Part shown: positions 10,435-23,476 of the stretch, in pieces
Layout: the number at the start of each line of letters is the position of its first letter
Position numbering within the stretch: the first letter of the stretch is position 1
Assembly: GCA_002205965.3 (NCBI GenBank)
Contig: NADL03000176.1
Location: 1 to 64,000 of the forward strand
DNA length: 64,000 bases
Direction of reading: 5' to 3'
Origin: Kappaphycus alvarezii
Lineage: Eukaryota; Rhodophyta; Florideophyceae; Gigartinales; Solieriaceae
Notes under the pieces: model-generated
Told to the model about the DNA's origin: nothing
What the model saw: only the letters and a program-made list of their open reading frames with translations
The model's database searches: none
Translations under genes and position numbers: made by a program

Positions 10435-10569
10435 CCTCATCCCTCTTATGATATTTGGCACCGATGTGGGGTCATGTGATCGTCTTGCCAAATCAACAAC
10501 ACCTCATGCCTCTCATGAGGTTTGGCAGCGATGTGGGGGTCATGTGATCGTCTTGCCAAATCAACAACA
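10435..10569 (-). repeat. Tandem duplication of the outer tip of the family B LTR
   Basis: Two units of about 66-68 bp (10435-10500 and 10501-10568) share CATGTGATCGTCTTGCCAAA and TCAACAAC. The outer unit forms the actual LTR end, so the first bases of the LTR occur twice. The same arrangement is seen in the other B LTRs. Confidence 0.8.
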
Positions 10570-10589
10570 CCCCCCCTCGATTACATGAC

Positions 10590-13500
10590 CTAAGCATCGT
10601 GCAGCTCTCCGAGGCCTAGAGATTTTATGCATTTTATGAATAGAATGCGACCAAGAGGCTTGGTGAGTATATCTGCTGGCATATCTGTAGAAGGTACGTG
10701 AAACAGTGAAACAATCTTTCGAGTCACAGCATCTCGGACAAAATGATATGATATGTCAATGTGCTTATTTCGCCTGTTCACTCCTTCGTTACCCGCAAAC
10801 GCTATTGTACCAGCATTATCACACCCGATTGTAACTGTGCTGTCTTTCGACTTTCCCAGTGCGTCTGCAAGAAGGCACCTGAGCCAAGCTGCCTCTTTGC
10901 AAGCCTCACACAGTGCAATATACTGCTTCGCATGTGGATTTCGCAACGACCGTTTGTCTCCTAGACGACCAACTAATAGCTCCCCCACACAGTTTGAACA
11001 CATATCCACTGGTGGACTTTCTCGAGTCCAAGCAACCACCCCAGTCTGCATCGCTGAAGCCCTCTAGAGTTTGCACTGGGAGATTTCCATCTAGAACTAC
11101 ACCTAGTGAGAGAGTTCCTTTGATATATCTCAGAACTCTTTTGGCTGCTTGCCAGTGGTCCTCGCGAGGGTTCTCACAGTGTTGGGACAGTTTTCCCACC
11201 ACATATGCAAGATCTGGACGTGACCACCATAAGAAACATTAAGCAGCCAATGATCTGTCGATGGTACATCGCAATACGGGCTAGTTGACATCTCAGGGTG
11301 TAATCCTTGTTCCATCGGAGTCCGCACGGGATTACAACTGGCCATACCAAAACGTTTCAAAATGGACTTGACATACTCTGTATGCGAGATATAGATCCGT
11401 CTAGGGACCCTTTTTCTACTTATTTCAAGCCCAATGCACTTTTTGGCCTCGCCTAAATCTTTCATCTCAAATCTCTTGTTCAGTTCACCTTTCATCCAGG
11501 TCACGGCTTTCAGGTCACTTCCCGCAAGAAGCAAGTCATCCACATATAGGGCAATCAGCATAACGCCTTTTTCTGATATGTTTGTATATAGACAGGCGTC
11601 ACTTCTCGTAGTCTTGAAGCCAAGCGTGTGAATAAGGAAATCGTCAATCTTTTTGTGCCATTGTCGACTCGCTTGCTTAAGACCATAGATAGCCTTGAGA
11701 AGTTTGCAAACATGATTGGGCCTGGAAGAGTCAACGATACTTCAGGCTGCTCCATATAAATATCCTCTTCTAAGTCACCGTTCAGAAAGGCCGTGACCAC
11801 GTCCATTTGATGAAGCTCTAAATCGAAGTGGGCTACAATCGCCAACAACAATCGAATCGTTGTAAATTTGATCACCGGCGCAAAAGTCTCTGAGTAATCA
11901 ATCCCCTCAATTTGTTGAAAGCCCCGCACAACCAGGCGACCTTTTCCCTTTTGAGTCAACGTGCCGTTATCGTCCGGCATGTCCTTTACAGTAAATACCC
12001 AGCGAGAAGTTAGAATATTGGCACCTTCCGATCGTGGCACTAGTGCCCAGGTTTTGTTTTTGCGTTGGGACTCTAGCTCATTATCAATCGCTTTCTGCCA
12101 GAACTGTGGTTGTGGTCCACCATCGCCTCTTTAAAGGAGTTCGGTATGTTGATGTCGCCACAGGAAGGTGTGAAAAGCTGGTTCCCACCAGGCCTGTCCA
12201 CCACTGTCGGGGTGGGCGTCGTGAACGAGTGGAGCGGCGAGGTTCCATATCTCCGGGACCAGCATCTTGCTCACCACTCACTTCTTCTGATTGCAAAGTC
12301 TCATTAGTTGAGTCGGGCTCAATACCTTGACTTTGAAAGTTCTCAACCTCCGCCGGTGACCCTGCTTCAATGCCATGTTCATTATCACCATCAGATAATT
12401 TAGACTCAATTTCGTCAGTATCGGTCGCCTCCACTGGGTCAACGTCTACGTCATTATTATCGGAAAAATGTTCATCGTAAGAGCAAGCCCCTGGTCTCGA
12501 CTCATCGAACTGCACATCCCTGGAAATAGTAATGCGATGTAAGTTGTCATCCCAAATTTTGTAGGCCTTAGTTCCCGGCGGATACCCAACAAACATTCCC
12601 GTTGTTGCGCGGTCGTCAAGTTTACGCACCTCATTACCAGGCACCTTGTACCAGCATTGACATCCAAACACACGTAGGTGAGATACATCTGGCCTTTTCT
12701 TCATCCATAGGTGAAATGGAGTAACGAGACCACCCAAAGCTCTTGTCTTGACACGATTGCGAACGTAAACTGCGTTATCCAGAGCTTCAGCCCAAAGAGC
12801 TTTCGGAACCTTCATATGGGACAGCATAGACCTGACGAGATCAATCAGGGTACGATTGAGCCGTTCTGCCACACCATTCTGTTCAGGTGTGTATGCAGCG
12901 GTCGTTTGATGAACAGTTCCTTGTGACGATAGAAAGGATTGGAACTCTGAAGAAGATACTCTCCACCACGATCAGATCGAAGCGCTTTCACGCGTTGACC
13001 AGTGTGTGTGAAGGCATATTGGGCAAACTTCTGATAAAAATGGAATGTTTCATCTTTACTCTTCATCGGATAGACAACACTCCAGTTTGAGTGGTCATCG
13101 ATAAAAGTGACAAAGTATCTAGCACCACCTACTGACTGTACTTGGAGTGGGCCGCAGAACGTCCGAATGGACCAAGTCTAGCAAATGTTTGGCCCTGCCT
13201 CCAGAGCGCTGTTTAGGAATCACAGCACGAGTTGCTTTTCCTAACACACACGCATCACATGTCACAGATTCACAGTCAGAAGATGAGCTAGCGTCTCTTG
13301 TTGTATCTGAAGAGGAGATATGAAGTCCACTTACCACGTTCTTACGAGCCATGGACAATATTCCTTGAGTGTGAACGTGGGCCAATCTTTCATGCCATGT
13401 CTTCAAAGAGGCTTTGTGCGCCGAATGAACCTCGTTACATGTGTCAAGCACATACAGCTCTCCTCGACTTGTGGCAGTAGCCACGATGCAGTCACTCCTC

Positions 13501-15509
13501 TTCACAGTGCACTTGTCACGAACGAACTCAACGTCCAATCCATTATCGACCATCTTACGTGCAGAAATTAGGGAAAAACAAAGCTTGGAACGTGCAGCAC
13601 ATTGGTGAGCTTGCATGACTTTTGAACTCCGTTCACTACAAGCGTAATGAGGACGGTCCCGACTCCAGCTACTACTGCACACGCTTTTGTTCCCATTTCT
13701 ACGCGGCTGTTTGAGACCTCCCTGTAGTCGGAGAACACTCTCTTGTCAAATGTCATGTGCGCGGAGCATCCAGAGTCGATAAACCAAGTGTTTGAGGTTA
13801 TGTTGATACCAGAGTTATCTACCTTGTTCATCAGACATATGTACTCGACTTCATTAATTTCCAGATCTTCTTGCTCTTGAGCAATCATCGCAGTAGGCTT
13901 CTGTGACTGTCTACGTAGGAACCGGTCAGGTGGCGGTGGTCCTTCCGTTGATGTCCTTTCCCCAGCAGCGGGCAGCGGAGTGTCCATTGTGACCACAGTT
14001 GGTGCATGTCAAAGTCGAAACACGCCTTGCCTCAGGGATGTGCCCAATAAGAGCAGAACTTGGCGGATTCTGTCTTCTAGTAAGCTTCATCGATGCACGT
14101 TGCTCTCTTGGAGCAGGCGACTTTTACATATTCTACTCCGAACATGTTATTGTTAAACAAATGGATTTGTGGGAAGTGTTGGGAAAGAATTCGGAATGTT
14201 GGTCAAGGATTTGGAAGTGGTGCCGAGTCTAGCTGGTTTACTTTCAAATCGCCGAAGGCAGAGAGTATATATGCTATTCATAGTGCTTCATCCAAAGTCA
14301 CTTTCACAGTCACCGCTAACTCGTTCAACATCCGAGATTACAAACTAACCAATCATCAAATGCCTAATAAACAAGAAGTGGCGGGAAGCATAACATCCAA
14401 TCACAGCTTACCCGCGTAAACAATTTGTACGTGCATCTGTACGTACACATTACAACAAACACAAAACATCACGTAATAAAATCTACCAATAATATCACTT
14501 TCCGCTCGTACAGAAATCTCCCGCCAAGGTAAATATCGTAACCTCTTGACCTCTCGATAATTCATAATTTATCGAATTATCTCGAGAGCACATATCACAA
14601 ACGCCACCATGTAATTTCCCGCCGGAAGTACTGTACACCTCACGAGAGGTAACAGAAAACTGCTTCCACCATTCCCACGAGACAGTGACAGCATGTGCAT
14701 GTGCATGCACTGTAATATTCACGTACGCACATCTTGGAATACTACTGTACAGTCATGAGTAACAGTAGAATGTTACTGTACTGGATGTAGTAACGTACAG
14801 TAGAATATGTTCCCACTGTAATGGTACAGTTGTAAGCAATATCAACAGTGCCCATACATCCAGTTCCAGTGCACACCAGACATTACAGTAGGTTTCCAAC
14901 ACAGTGCGCATCCAGCATACTGTATCAAAGCGGTCCTACTTATGTCCCGTTCCACCATTACAGTATGCTTCCAACAGTTATCTTCGGATCCAAGAGCGTC
15001 AAGCGCTACAATGAGATTTTGAAACCTCTGCGGAAGACCATTGAGAACTGCCATAGCCATTTCCTTGTCATCAATGATGACTCCCATTGACTTTAAGCGA
15101 GCTGCTAGGTGTCGCACACGTCCTATGTATGGCAAAACTTTCTCATTGTCTAGCATGGTGACCGTGTAGAAGTCTCTCCGGGCCGCCAGCTTATTTAGTA
15201 ATGTGTGGCGCTCAAAAACTTCCAAGATGGCGTCCCACATTTCTTTGGCTGTGACAGCATCTCTCACATGATCCAGGTGATCATCAGACAGCGACAGGCC
15301 GATGATGGCCCGGGCCTTTCGATCCCTTGCTTCCATGCCTTGTAAGTGGAAGATTGTTCATCTTCAGGAACGGTGCCATCAGTAATATACTGTTCCACAT
15401 CGCGAAGGGCCAACAGGAGCTGAATCTTCTGTTTCCACACGTAGAAATTGGTATCCGTGAGCTTTTCGATCTTCATCGATCCTCCTCCTTGATCTTCTCC
15501 GCTACTCAT
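10590..15509 (-). pseudogene. Family B gag-pol, unit B2 (fossil, interrupted by a solo A LTR)
   Basis: The stop lies at 10590 and the gag ATG at 15509. RNase H motifs FSDADWGGC, CEAVYC-type and GCDNAGT, the reverse transcriptase box LYVDDLLLAG, the integrase stretches and the protease motif DSGCSAHMT (near 13770) are all recognisable. The polyprotein ends in SLGLGELHDA, as in B3-B6. Roughly half a dozen breaks are apparent in addition to the LTR insertion at 14146-14981. Confidence 0.85.
14151..14976 (-). repeat. Solo LTR of family A inserted in B2 gag
   Basis: An 826-bp sequence starting TGTTAAACAAATGG and ending GCTTCCAACA on the plus strand (the LTR itself is in minus orientation) is flanked on both sides by GTTAT (14146-14150 and 14977-14981). 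Unit B5 shows the unoccupied site at about 60291. There is no internal A sequence, so it is a solo LTR, known to arise by LTR-LTR recombination. An ATATATAC TATA-like box lies near its right-orientation 3' part. Confidence 0.93.
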
Positions 15510-15669
15510 TGCAATATTCTAGAGGTGCTAATGTTCTGTTCGAAGATCCCAAGCCGGGGACCGATAGTCCCTTGTAGTGGCAAGCCCACCTCTATAAGAA
15601 CACAGCACACGAAACTCTAGACTAAAGCAAAGGCCAAAGACGTCGCTTCAAACAAACAAATGGATCTCT

Positions 15670-16203
15670 TTAAATTCTCTGGGACAAAACTACTTTCAAG
15701 TGTTCCTTCCCGTTCTCGTGACGCTTGAGAACCTCGTGGGAATCGAACACTCTATCACAAGCAGTACACCTAGGGGTCTTTTTCTTGTTTTTCTCTCTAG
15801 TCCTATGACCCTTAGAATTGATGTGATCGTAGAATGTCTGTGCGCTATTGCAGCTAATATCACAGAGCTTGCAGTACCTCTTGTTCCTCGGCGGAACTCT
15901 TCGTTTAGCCTTTAGTTCCTTCTTGGCAACTCGATCGGCGAGGGCTTTAGCTTTCTTTGCCGAGAGGCGTTGAACTTTCTTTATTGGCTTATCCAGAGGT
16001 ACTGACTTACGAGGGATCCTATACCTTTCCCTAGACGAGGGAAGCGCGAGCGTCTTTGGCGGCGGTCCTTCTGGTCGAGTACTTCGATCGATTCCACAAC
16101 TGTCCTCCCCACAGATGGCAAAGTCCTAACTGTCGCAGCCCTGGGCACTCGGGCACCAGGCTAATTCCGAGTCTAGCACAACCCCGCAAAAGCAGGCACA
16201 AAA
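15670..16203 (-). pseudogene. Zinc-finger leader ORF of family B, B2 copy (broken)
   Basis: This is the B2 counterpart of the ORF at 8400-8933, at the same place between gag and primer site. The two-finger coding segment is recognisable and nearly identical to B1. The copy is not open over its full length. It is treated as a fossil of the same element gene. Confidence 0.75.
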
Positions 16204-16412
16204 GTGGAAGTGATCGTCAGTAACAGCTTTTGGGATTATGAGTCTTTAGACCAACCAAAAGGTGCAAAGAGAATCACTTCGATGTGCAAAGAAATGGAAT
16301 TATTCAAATAGCTTACCGGAACGAGTAGACATAATCAAGAGACTGAGATAGACAAGAAAACAATGCAGCAACACACGGCGACTTACGGGGTTCAGAGAAA
16401 GACGGCGTTGAA

Positions 16413-16426
16413 CTGGGCCCATAACC
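16413..16426 (-). promoter_or_regulatory. Primer-binding site of B2, half-tRNA type
   Basis: The minus strand reads GGTTATGGGCCCAG, complementary to the initiator tRNA-Met anticodon arm, beside the inner end of LTR 2. Confidence 0.88.
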
Positions 16427-17724
16427 TAATGGGAATCGGGAGGGTGAAGGACTTTGCTGGACGGATGAAGTTGCGGGCTTGGCTACCCAGAATTTACTCG
16501 GAACTCTAAAATCCTGGCCTTAAGTACAACCTACAACTACTTTCTAACTCACTGCGTCCACTAACAGAATCCCACAAACTATTGCCATTTGAGCGGATTT
16601 CAAGATCTTGGCCCGGTGATAACAGTCATTAGGGGCAAATTTGGAACTGCTTCCAAAGTTGACAAATTTGTGTAAATAGGTTGGCCCAATACACACATCA
16701 ATACAGTACCTTATTTTGCAGACTTACCGGAAACCGAATTCCCTTGTGCCAAAATAACGGACTCAATCCGTCATACGTATAATAGAATCACATAACTGAT
16801 TTTTGGATGCAGTCGGTCCAATCTTCATCATAATTACGAACCTCATACATATGATGGAATCACATAACTGATTTTTGGATGCAGTTGTACAAACCAATAT
16901 CATAACTAAAACCACATACGTATGATGGAATCACATAACTGATTTTGATGCAGTTGTACAAACCAATATCATAACTAGAAACCACATACGTATGATGGAA
17001 TCACATAACTGATTTTTGGATGCAGTTGTACAAACCAATATCATAACTAGAAACCACATACGTATGATGGAATCACATAACTGATTTTTGGATGCAGTTG
17101 TAATAAAACCCGTAATCATAACTAGAATCCTCATACATAATATAAAATCAAAAAACTCTTTCTAGCAGTCATGACAGTATTGCCATAATCGATTCCTACT
17201 GTACAAACTCAGGTATAGTAAGGAGTACAGTACTTGGTATATTACGATGTACAGTGCGAAGTACAGTTCCTCATTTGGCACTAGTACAGTACGTGTACAC
17301 CACTGCACAAAAGGTTTCTACTCTTAGCTGTACCTCGTGTACATCACATACACAACTGCCACCACGTACACGTGTACATAGCTTTCCTCAGCATATCTCT
17401 CATACAGTATACTCATCATCCACTTATAGTACCCAACCCTACGTAAAATCACCCCATAAACAACATTTTGCCCTCTAAATCGCTGATCTCTCAAATCGTA
17501 CTTTCGTCCCTGGGAACTTTGGATTTTTTTCGGAATGCCTTAGGGCCACCCTTCATTCAACACGTGTGCATGTGTACACGTGGAACATGCCTCATCCCTC
17601 TTATGATATTTGGCACCGATGTGGGGTCATGTGATCGTCTTGCCAAATCAACAACACCTCATGCCTCTCATGAGGTTTGGCAGCGATGTGGGGGTCATGT
17701 GATCGTCTTGCCAAATCAACAACA
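16427..17724 (-). repeat. Family B LTR 2, shared by B2 and B3
   Basis: The LTR is 1,298 bp, beginning TGTTGTTGATT at 17724 on the minus strand and ending at the B2 primer site. It has about five to six minisatellite units (16770-17135) and the duplicated outer tip. The polypurine tract of B3 lies immediately outside (17725-17733). Confidence 0.88.
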
Positions 17725-20700
17725 CCCCCCCTCGATTACATGACCTAAGCATCGTGCAGCTCTCCGAGGCCTAGAGATTTTATGCATTTTATGAATAGAA
17801 TGCGACCAAGAGGCTTGGTGAGTATATCTGCTGGCATATCTGTAGAAGGTACGTGAAACAGTGAAACAATCTTTCGAGTCACAGCATCTCGGACAAAATG
17901 ATATGATATGTCAATGTGCTTATTTCGCCTGTTCACTCCTTCGTTACCCGCAAACGCTATTGTACCAGCATTATCACACCCGATTGTAACTGTGCTGTCT
18001 TTCGACTTTCCCAATGCGTCTGCAAGAAGGCACCTGAGCCAAGCTGCCTCTTTGCAAGCCTCACACAGTGCAATATACTCCGCTTCGCATGTGGATTTCG
18101 CAACGACCGTTTGTCTCCTAGATGACCAACTAATAGCTCCCCCACACAGTTTGAACACATATCCACTGGTGGACTTTCTCGAGTCCAAGCAACCACCCCA
18201 GTCTGCATCGCTGAAGCCCTCTAGAGTTTGCACTGGGAGATTTCCATCTAGAACTACACCTAGTGAGAGCGTTCCTTTGATATATCTCAGAACTCTTTTG
18301 GCTGCTTGCCAGTGGTCCTCGCGAGGGTTCTCACAGTGTTGGGACAGTTTTCCCACCACATATGCAAGATCTGGACGTGACCCTACCATAAGAAACATTA
18401 AGCAGCCAATGATCTGTCGATATGGTACATCGCAATACGGGCTAGTTGACATCTCAGGGTGTAATCCTTGTTCCATCGGAGTCCTCACGGGATTGCAACT
18501 GGCCATACCAAAACGTTTCAAAATGGACTTGGCATACTCTGTCTGCGAGATATAGATCCGTCTAGGGACCCTTTTTCTACTTATTTCAAGCCCAATGCAC
18601 TTTTTGGCCTCGCCTAAATCTTTCATCTCAAATCTCTTGTTCAGTTCACCTTTCATCCAGGTCACGGCTTTCAGGTCACTTCCCGCAAGAAGCAAGTCAT
18701 CCACATATAGGGCAATCAGCATAACGCCTTTTTCTGATATGTTTGTATATAGACAGGCGTCACTTCTCGTAGTCTTGAAGCCAAGCGTGTGAATAAGGAA
18801 ATCGTCAATCTTTTTGTGCCATTGTCGACTCGCTTGCTTAAGACCATAGATAGCCTTGAGAAGTTTGCAAACATGATTGGGCCTGGAAGAGTCAACGATA
18901 CCTTCAGGCTGCTCCATATAAATATCCTCTTCTAAGTCACCGTTCAGAAAGGCCGTGACCACGTCCATTTGATGAAGCTCTAAATCGAAGTGGGCTACAA
19001 TCGCCAACAACAATCGAATCGTTGTAAATTTGATCACCGGCGCAAAAGTCTCTGAGTAATCAATCCCCTCAATTTGTTGAAAGCCCCGCACAACCAGGCG
19101 ACCTTTTCCCTTTTGAGTCAACGTGCCGTTATCGTCCGGCATGTCCTTTACAGTAAATACCCAGCGAGAAGTTAGAATATTGGCACCTTCCGATCGTGGC
19201 ACTAGTGCCCAGGTTTTGTTTTTGCGTTGGGACTCTAGCTCCTTATCAATCGCTTTCTGCCAGAACTGTGGTTGTGGTCCACCCATCGCCTCTTTAAAGG
19301 AGTTCGGTATGTTGATGTCGCCACAGGAAGGTGTGAGTAAGCTGGTTCCCACCAGGCCTGTCCACCACTGTCGGGGTGGGCGTCGTGAACGAGTGGAGCG
19401 GCGAGGTTCCATCGCCGGGACCAGCATCTTGCTCACCACTCACTTCTTCTGGTTGCAAAGTCTCATTAGTTGAGTCGGGCTCAATACCTTGACTTTGAAA
19501 GTTCTCAACCTCCGCCGGTGACCCTGTTTCAATGCCATGTTCATTATCACCATTAGATTTCAGACTCAATTTCGTCAGTATCGGTCGCCTCCACTGGGTC
19601 AACGTCCACGTCATTATCATCGGAAAAATGTTCATCGTAAGAGCAAGCCCCTGGTCTCGACTCATCGAACTGCACATCCCTGGAAATAACAATGCGATGT
19701 AATTGTCATCCCAAATTTTGTAGGCCTTAGTTCCCGGCGGATACCCAACAAACATTCCCGTTGTTGCGCGGTCGTCAAGTTTACGCACCTCATTACCAGG
19801 CACCTTGTACCAGCATTGACATCCAAACACACGTAGGTGAGATACATCGGGCTTTTCTTCATCCATAGGTGAAATGGAGTAACGAGACCACCCAAAGCTC
19901 TTGTCGTGACACGATTGCGAACGTAAACTGCGTTATCAGAGCTTCAGCCCAAAAGCTTTCGGAACCTTCATATGGGACAGCATAGACCTGACGAGATCAA
20001 TCAGGGTACGATTGAGCCGTTCTGCCACACCATTCTGTTCAGGTGTGTATGCAGCGGTCGTTTGATGAACAGTTCCTTGTGACGATAGAAAGGATTGGAA
20101 CTCTGAAGAAAGATACTCTCCACCACGATCAGATCGAAGCACTTTCACGCGTTGACCAGTGTGTGTGAAGGCATATTGGGCAAACTTCTGATAAAAATGG
20201 AACGTTTCATCTTTACTCTTCATCGGATAGACAACACTCCAGTTTGAGTGGTCATCGATAAAAGTGACAAAGTATCTAGCACCACCTACTGACTGTACTT
20301 GGAGTGGGCCGCAGACGTCCGAATGGACCAAGTCTAGCAAATGTTTGGCCCTGCCTCCAGAGCGCTGTTTAGGAATCACAGCACGAGTTGCTTTTCCTAA
20401 CACACACGCATCACATGTCACAGATTCACAGTCAGAAGATGAGCTAGCGTCTCTTGTTATATCTGAAGAGGAGATATGAAGTCCACTTACCACGTTCTTA
20501 CGAGCCATGGACAATATTCCTTGAGTGTGAACGTGGGCCAATCTTTCATGCCATGTCTTCAAAGAGGCTTTGTGCGCCGAATGAACCTCGTTACATGTGT
20601 CAAGCACATACAGCTCTCCTCGACTTGTGGCAGTAGCCACGATGCAGTCACTCCTCTTCACAGTGCACTTGTCACGAACGAACTCAACGTCAATCCATTA

Positions 20701-21306
20701 TCGACCATCTTACGTACAGAAATTAGGGAAAAAGCAAAGCTTGGAACGTGCAGCACATTGGTGAGCTTGCATGACTTTTGAACTCCGTTCACTAAAGCGT
20801 AATGGGACGGTCCCGACTCCAGCTACTACTGCACACGCTTTTGTTCCCATTTCTACGCGGCTGTTTGAGACCTCCCTGTAGTCGGAGAACAGTCTCTTGT
20901 CAAATGTCATGTGCGGAGCATCCAGAGTCGATAAGCCAAGTGTTTGAGGTTATGTTGATACCAGAGTTATCTACCTTGTTCATCAGACATATGTACTCGA
21001 CTTCATTAATTTCCAGATCTTCTTGCTCTTGAGCAATCATCGCAGTAGGCTTCTGTGACTGTCTACGTAGGAACCGGTCAGGTGGCGGTGGTCGCCTTCC
21101 GTTGATGTCCTTTCCCCAGCAGCGGGCAGCGGAGTGTCCATTGTGACCACAGTTGGTGCATGTCAAAGTCGAAACACGCCTTGCCTCAGGGATGTGCCCA
21201 ATAAGAGCAGAACTTGGCGGATTCTGCCTTCTAGTAAGCTTCATCGATGCACGTTGCTCCTCTTGGAGCAGGCGACTTTTTACATATTCTACTCCGAACA
21301 TGTTAT

Positions 21307-22134
21307 TGTTAAACAAATGGATTTGTGGAAGTGTTGGGAAAGAATTCGGAATGTTGGTCAAGGATTTGGAAGTGGTGCCGAGTCTAGCTGGTTTACTTTC
21401 AATCGCCCGAAGGCAGAGTATATATGCTACTTCATAGTGCTTCATCCAAAGTCACTTTCACAGTCACCGCTAACTCGTTCAACATCCGAGATTACAAACT
21501 AACCAATCATCAAATGCCTAATAACATCAAGAAGTGGCGGGAAGCATAACATCCAATCACAGCTTACCCCGCGTAAACAATTTGTACGTGCATCTGTACG
21601 TACACATTACAACAAAGCACAAAACATCACGTAATAAAAATCTACCAATAATATCACTTTCCGCTCGTACAGAAATCTCCCGCCAAGGTAAATATCGTAA
21701 CCTCTTGACCTCTCTCGATAATTCATAATTTATCGAATTATCTCGAGAGCACATATCACAAATGCCACCATGTAATTTCCCGCCGGAAGTACTGTACACC
21801 TCACGAGAGGTAACAGAAACTGCTTCCACCATTCCCACGAGACAGTGACAGCACTGTGCAGTGCACTGTAATATTCACGTACGCACATCTTGGAATACTA
21901 CTGTACAGTCATGAGTACAGTAGAATGTTACTGTACTGGATGTAGTAACGTACAGTAGAATATGTTCCCACTGTAATGGTACAGTAATGTAAGCAATATC
22001 AACAGTGCCCATACATCCAGTTCCAGTGCACACCAGACATTACAGTAGGTTTCCAACACAGTGCGCATCCAGCATACTGTATCAAAGCGGTCCTACTTTA
22101 TGTCCCGTTCCACCATTACAGTATGCTTCCAACA
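21307..22134 (-). repeat. Solo LTR of family A inserted in B3 gag, same site as in B2
   Basis: The 828-bp A LTR is flanked by GTTAT at 21302-21306 and 22135-22139. Site, orientation and duplication equal those in B2. Two independent insertions at one base are unlikely, so the B units probably multiplied after this insertion. Confidence 0.93.
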
Positions 22135-22637
22135 GTTATCTTCGGATCCAAGAGCGTCAAGCGCTACAATGAGATTTTGAAACCTCTGCGGAAGACCATT
22201 GAGAACTGCCATAGCCATTTCCTTGTCATCAATGATGACTTCCATTGACTTTAAGCGAGCTGCTAGGTGTCGCACACGTCCTATGTATGGCAAAACTTTC
22301 TCATTGTCTAGCATGGTGACCGTGTAGAAGTCTCTCCGGGCCGCCAGCTTATTTAGTAATGTGTGGCGCTCAAAAACTTCCAAGATGGCGTCCCACATTT
22401 CTTTGGCTGTGACAGCATCTCTCACATGATCCAGGTGATCATCAGACAGCGACAGGCCGATGATGGCCCGGGCCTTTCGATCGCCTTGCTTCCATGCCTT
22501 GTAAGTGGAAGATTGTTCATCTTCAGGAACGGTGCCATCAGTAATATACTGTTCCACATCGCGAAGGGCCAACAGGAGCTGAATCTTCTGTTTCCACACG
22601 TAGAAATTGGTATCCGTGAGCTTTTCGATCTTCATCG

Positions 22638-23466
22638 TGTTAAACAAATGGATTTGTGGGAAGTGTTGGGAAAGAATTCGGAATGTTGGTCAAGGATTTG
22701 GAAGTGGTGCCGAGTCTAGCTGGTTTACTTTCAATCGCCCGAAGGCAGAGTATATATGCTACTTCATAGTGCTTCATCCAAAGTCACTTTCACAGTCACC
22801 GCTAACTCGTTCAACATCCGAGATTACAAACTAACCAATCATCAAATGCCTAATAACATCAAGAAGTGGCGGGAAGCATAACATCCAATCACAGCTTACC
22901 CCGCGTAAACAATTTGTACGTGCATCTGTACGTACACATTACAACAAAGCACAAAACATCACGTAATAAAAATCTACCAATAATATCACTTTCCGCTCGT
23001 ACAGAAATCTCCCGCCAAGGTAAATATCGTAACCTCTTGACCTCTCTCGATAATTCATAATTTATCGAATTATCTCGAGAGCACATATCACAAACGCCAC
23101 CATGTAATTTCCCGCCGGAAGTACTGTACACCTCACGAGAGGTAACAGAAACTGCTTCCACCATTCCCACGAGACAGTGACAGCACTGTGCAGTGCACTG
23201 TAATATTCACGTACGCACATCTTGGAATACTACTGTACAGTCATGAGTACAGTAGAATGTTACTGTACTGGATGTAGTAACGTACAGTAGAATATGTTCC
23301 CACTGTAATGGTACAGTAATGTAAGCAATATCAACAGTGCCCATACATCCAGTTCCAGTGCACACCAGACATTACAGTAGGTTTCCAACACAGTGCGCAT
23401 CCAGCATACTGTATCAAAGCGGTCCTACTTTATGTCCCGTTCCACCATTACAGTATGCTTCCAACA
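22638..23466 (-). repeat. 3' LTR of A2
   Basis: On the minus strand it runs TGTTGGAAGC...TTTAACA. It has a TATA-like ATATATAC on the minus strand near 22751-22758, which would place the transcript start close to the LTR 3' end. Many copies of GTACAGTA or TACTGTAC occur in its upstream half. Confidence 0.93.
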
Positions 23467-23475
23467 CCCCCCTCT
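23467..23475 (-). promoter_or_regulatory. Polypurine tract of A2
   Basis: The minus strand reads AGAGGGGGG directly before the LTR start TGTTGG. In this class it primes plus-strand DNA synthesis. Confidence 0.85.
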
Positions 23476-23476
23476 G

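Larger units (their letters stand above)
5297..10569 (-). mobile_element. Copia-type LTR retrotransposon, family B, unit B1 (3' part absent from window)
   Basis: This is the leftmost unit of a head-to-tail family B array on the minus strand. It comprises the LTR at 9156-10569 (its 5' LTR, also the 3' LTR of B2), the primer site, a leader of about 0.9 kb carrying a zinc-finger ORF, gag, protease, integrase and the first part of reverse transcriptase. At 5297 it meets the T LTR; the rest of pol and its other LTR are not seen, and may lie left of A1. There is no A LTR in its gag, unlike B2-B4. The copy is broken in several places. Confidence 0.85.
9156..10569 (-). repeat. Family B LTR 1, shared by B1 (5' LTR) and B2 (3' LTR)
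   Basis: On the minus strand this LTR begins TGTTGTTGATTTGGC at 10569 and ends at the primer site. The last CA is at about 9159, leaving a few bases before GGTTATGGG. It is preceded on the B2 side by a G-rich polypurine tract (10570-10578). It contains a minisatellite of about 70-bp units, many GTACAGTA and ACGTGTAC motifs, and a consensus splice-donor-like GTAAGT near 9455 (minus strand) close to its 3' end. One LTR serving two neighbouring bodies is the sign of a tandem array. Confidence 0.88.
10570..17724 (-). mobile_element. Copia-type LTR retrotransposon, family B, unit B2
   Basis: This is the second array unit, shown with its 5' LTR (16427-17724); its 3' LTR is the shared one at 9156-10569. 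It holds a polypurine tract (10570-10578), pol, gag, the zinc-finger leader ORF region and primer site (16413-16426). A solo A LTR interrupts gag with duplication GTTAT. Without that insertion, LTR start to LTR start is about 6.32 kb. All parts are present; the coding region is broken in several places. Confidence 0.87.
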
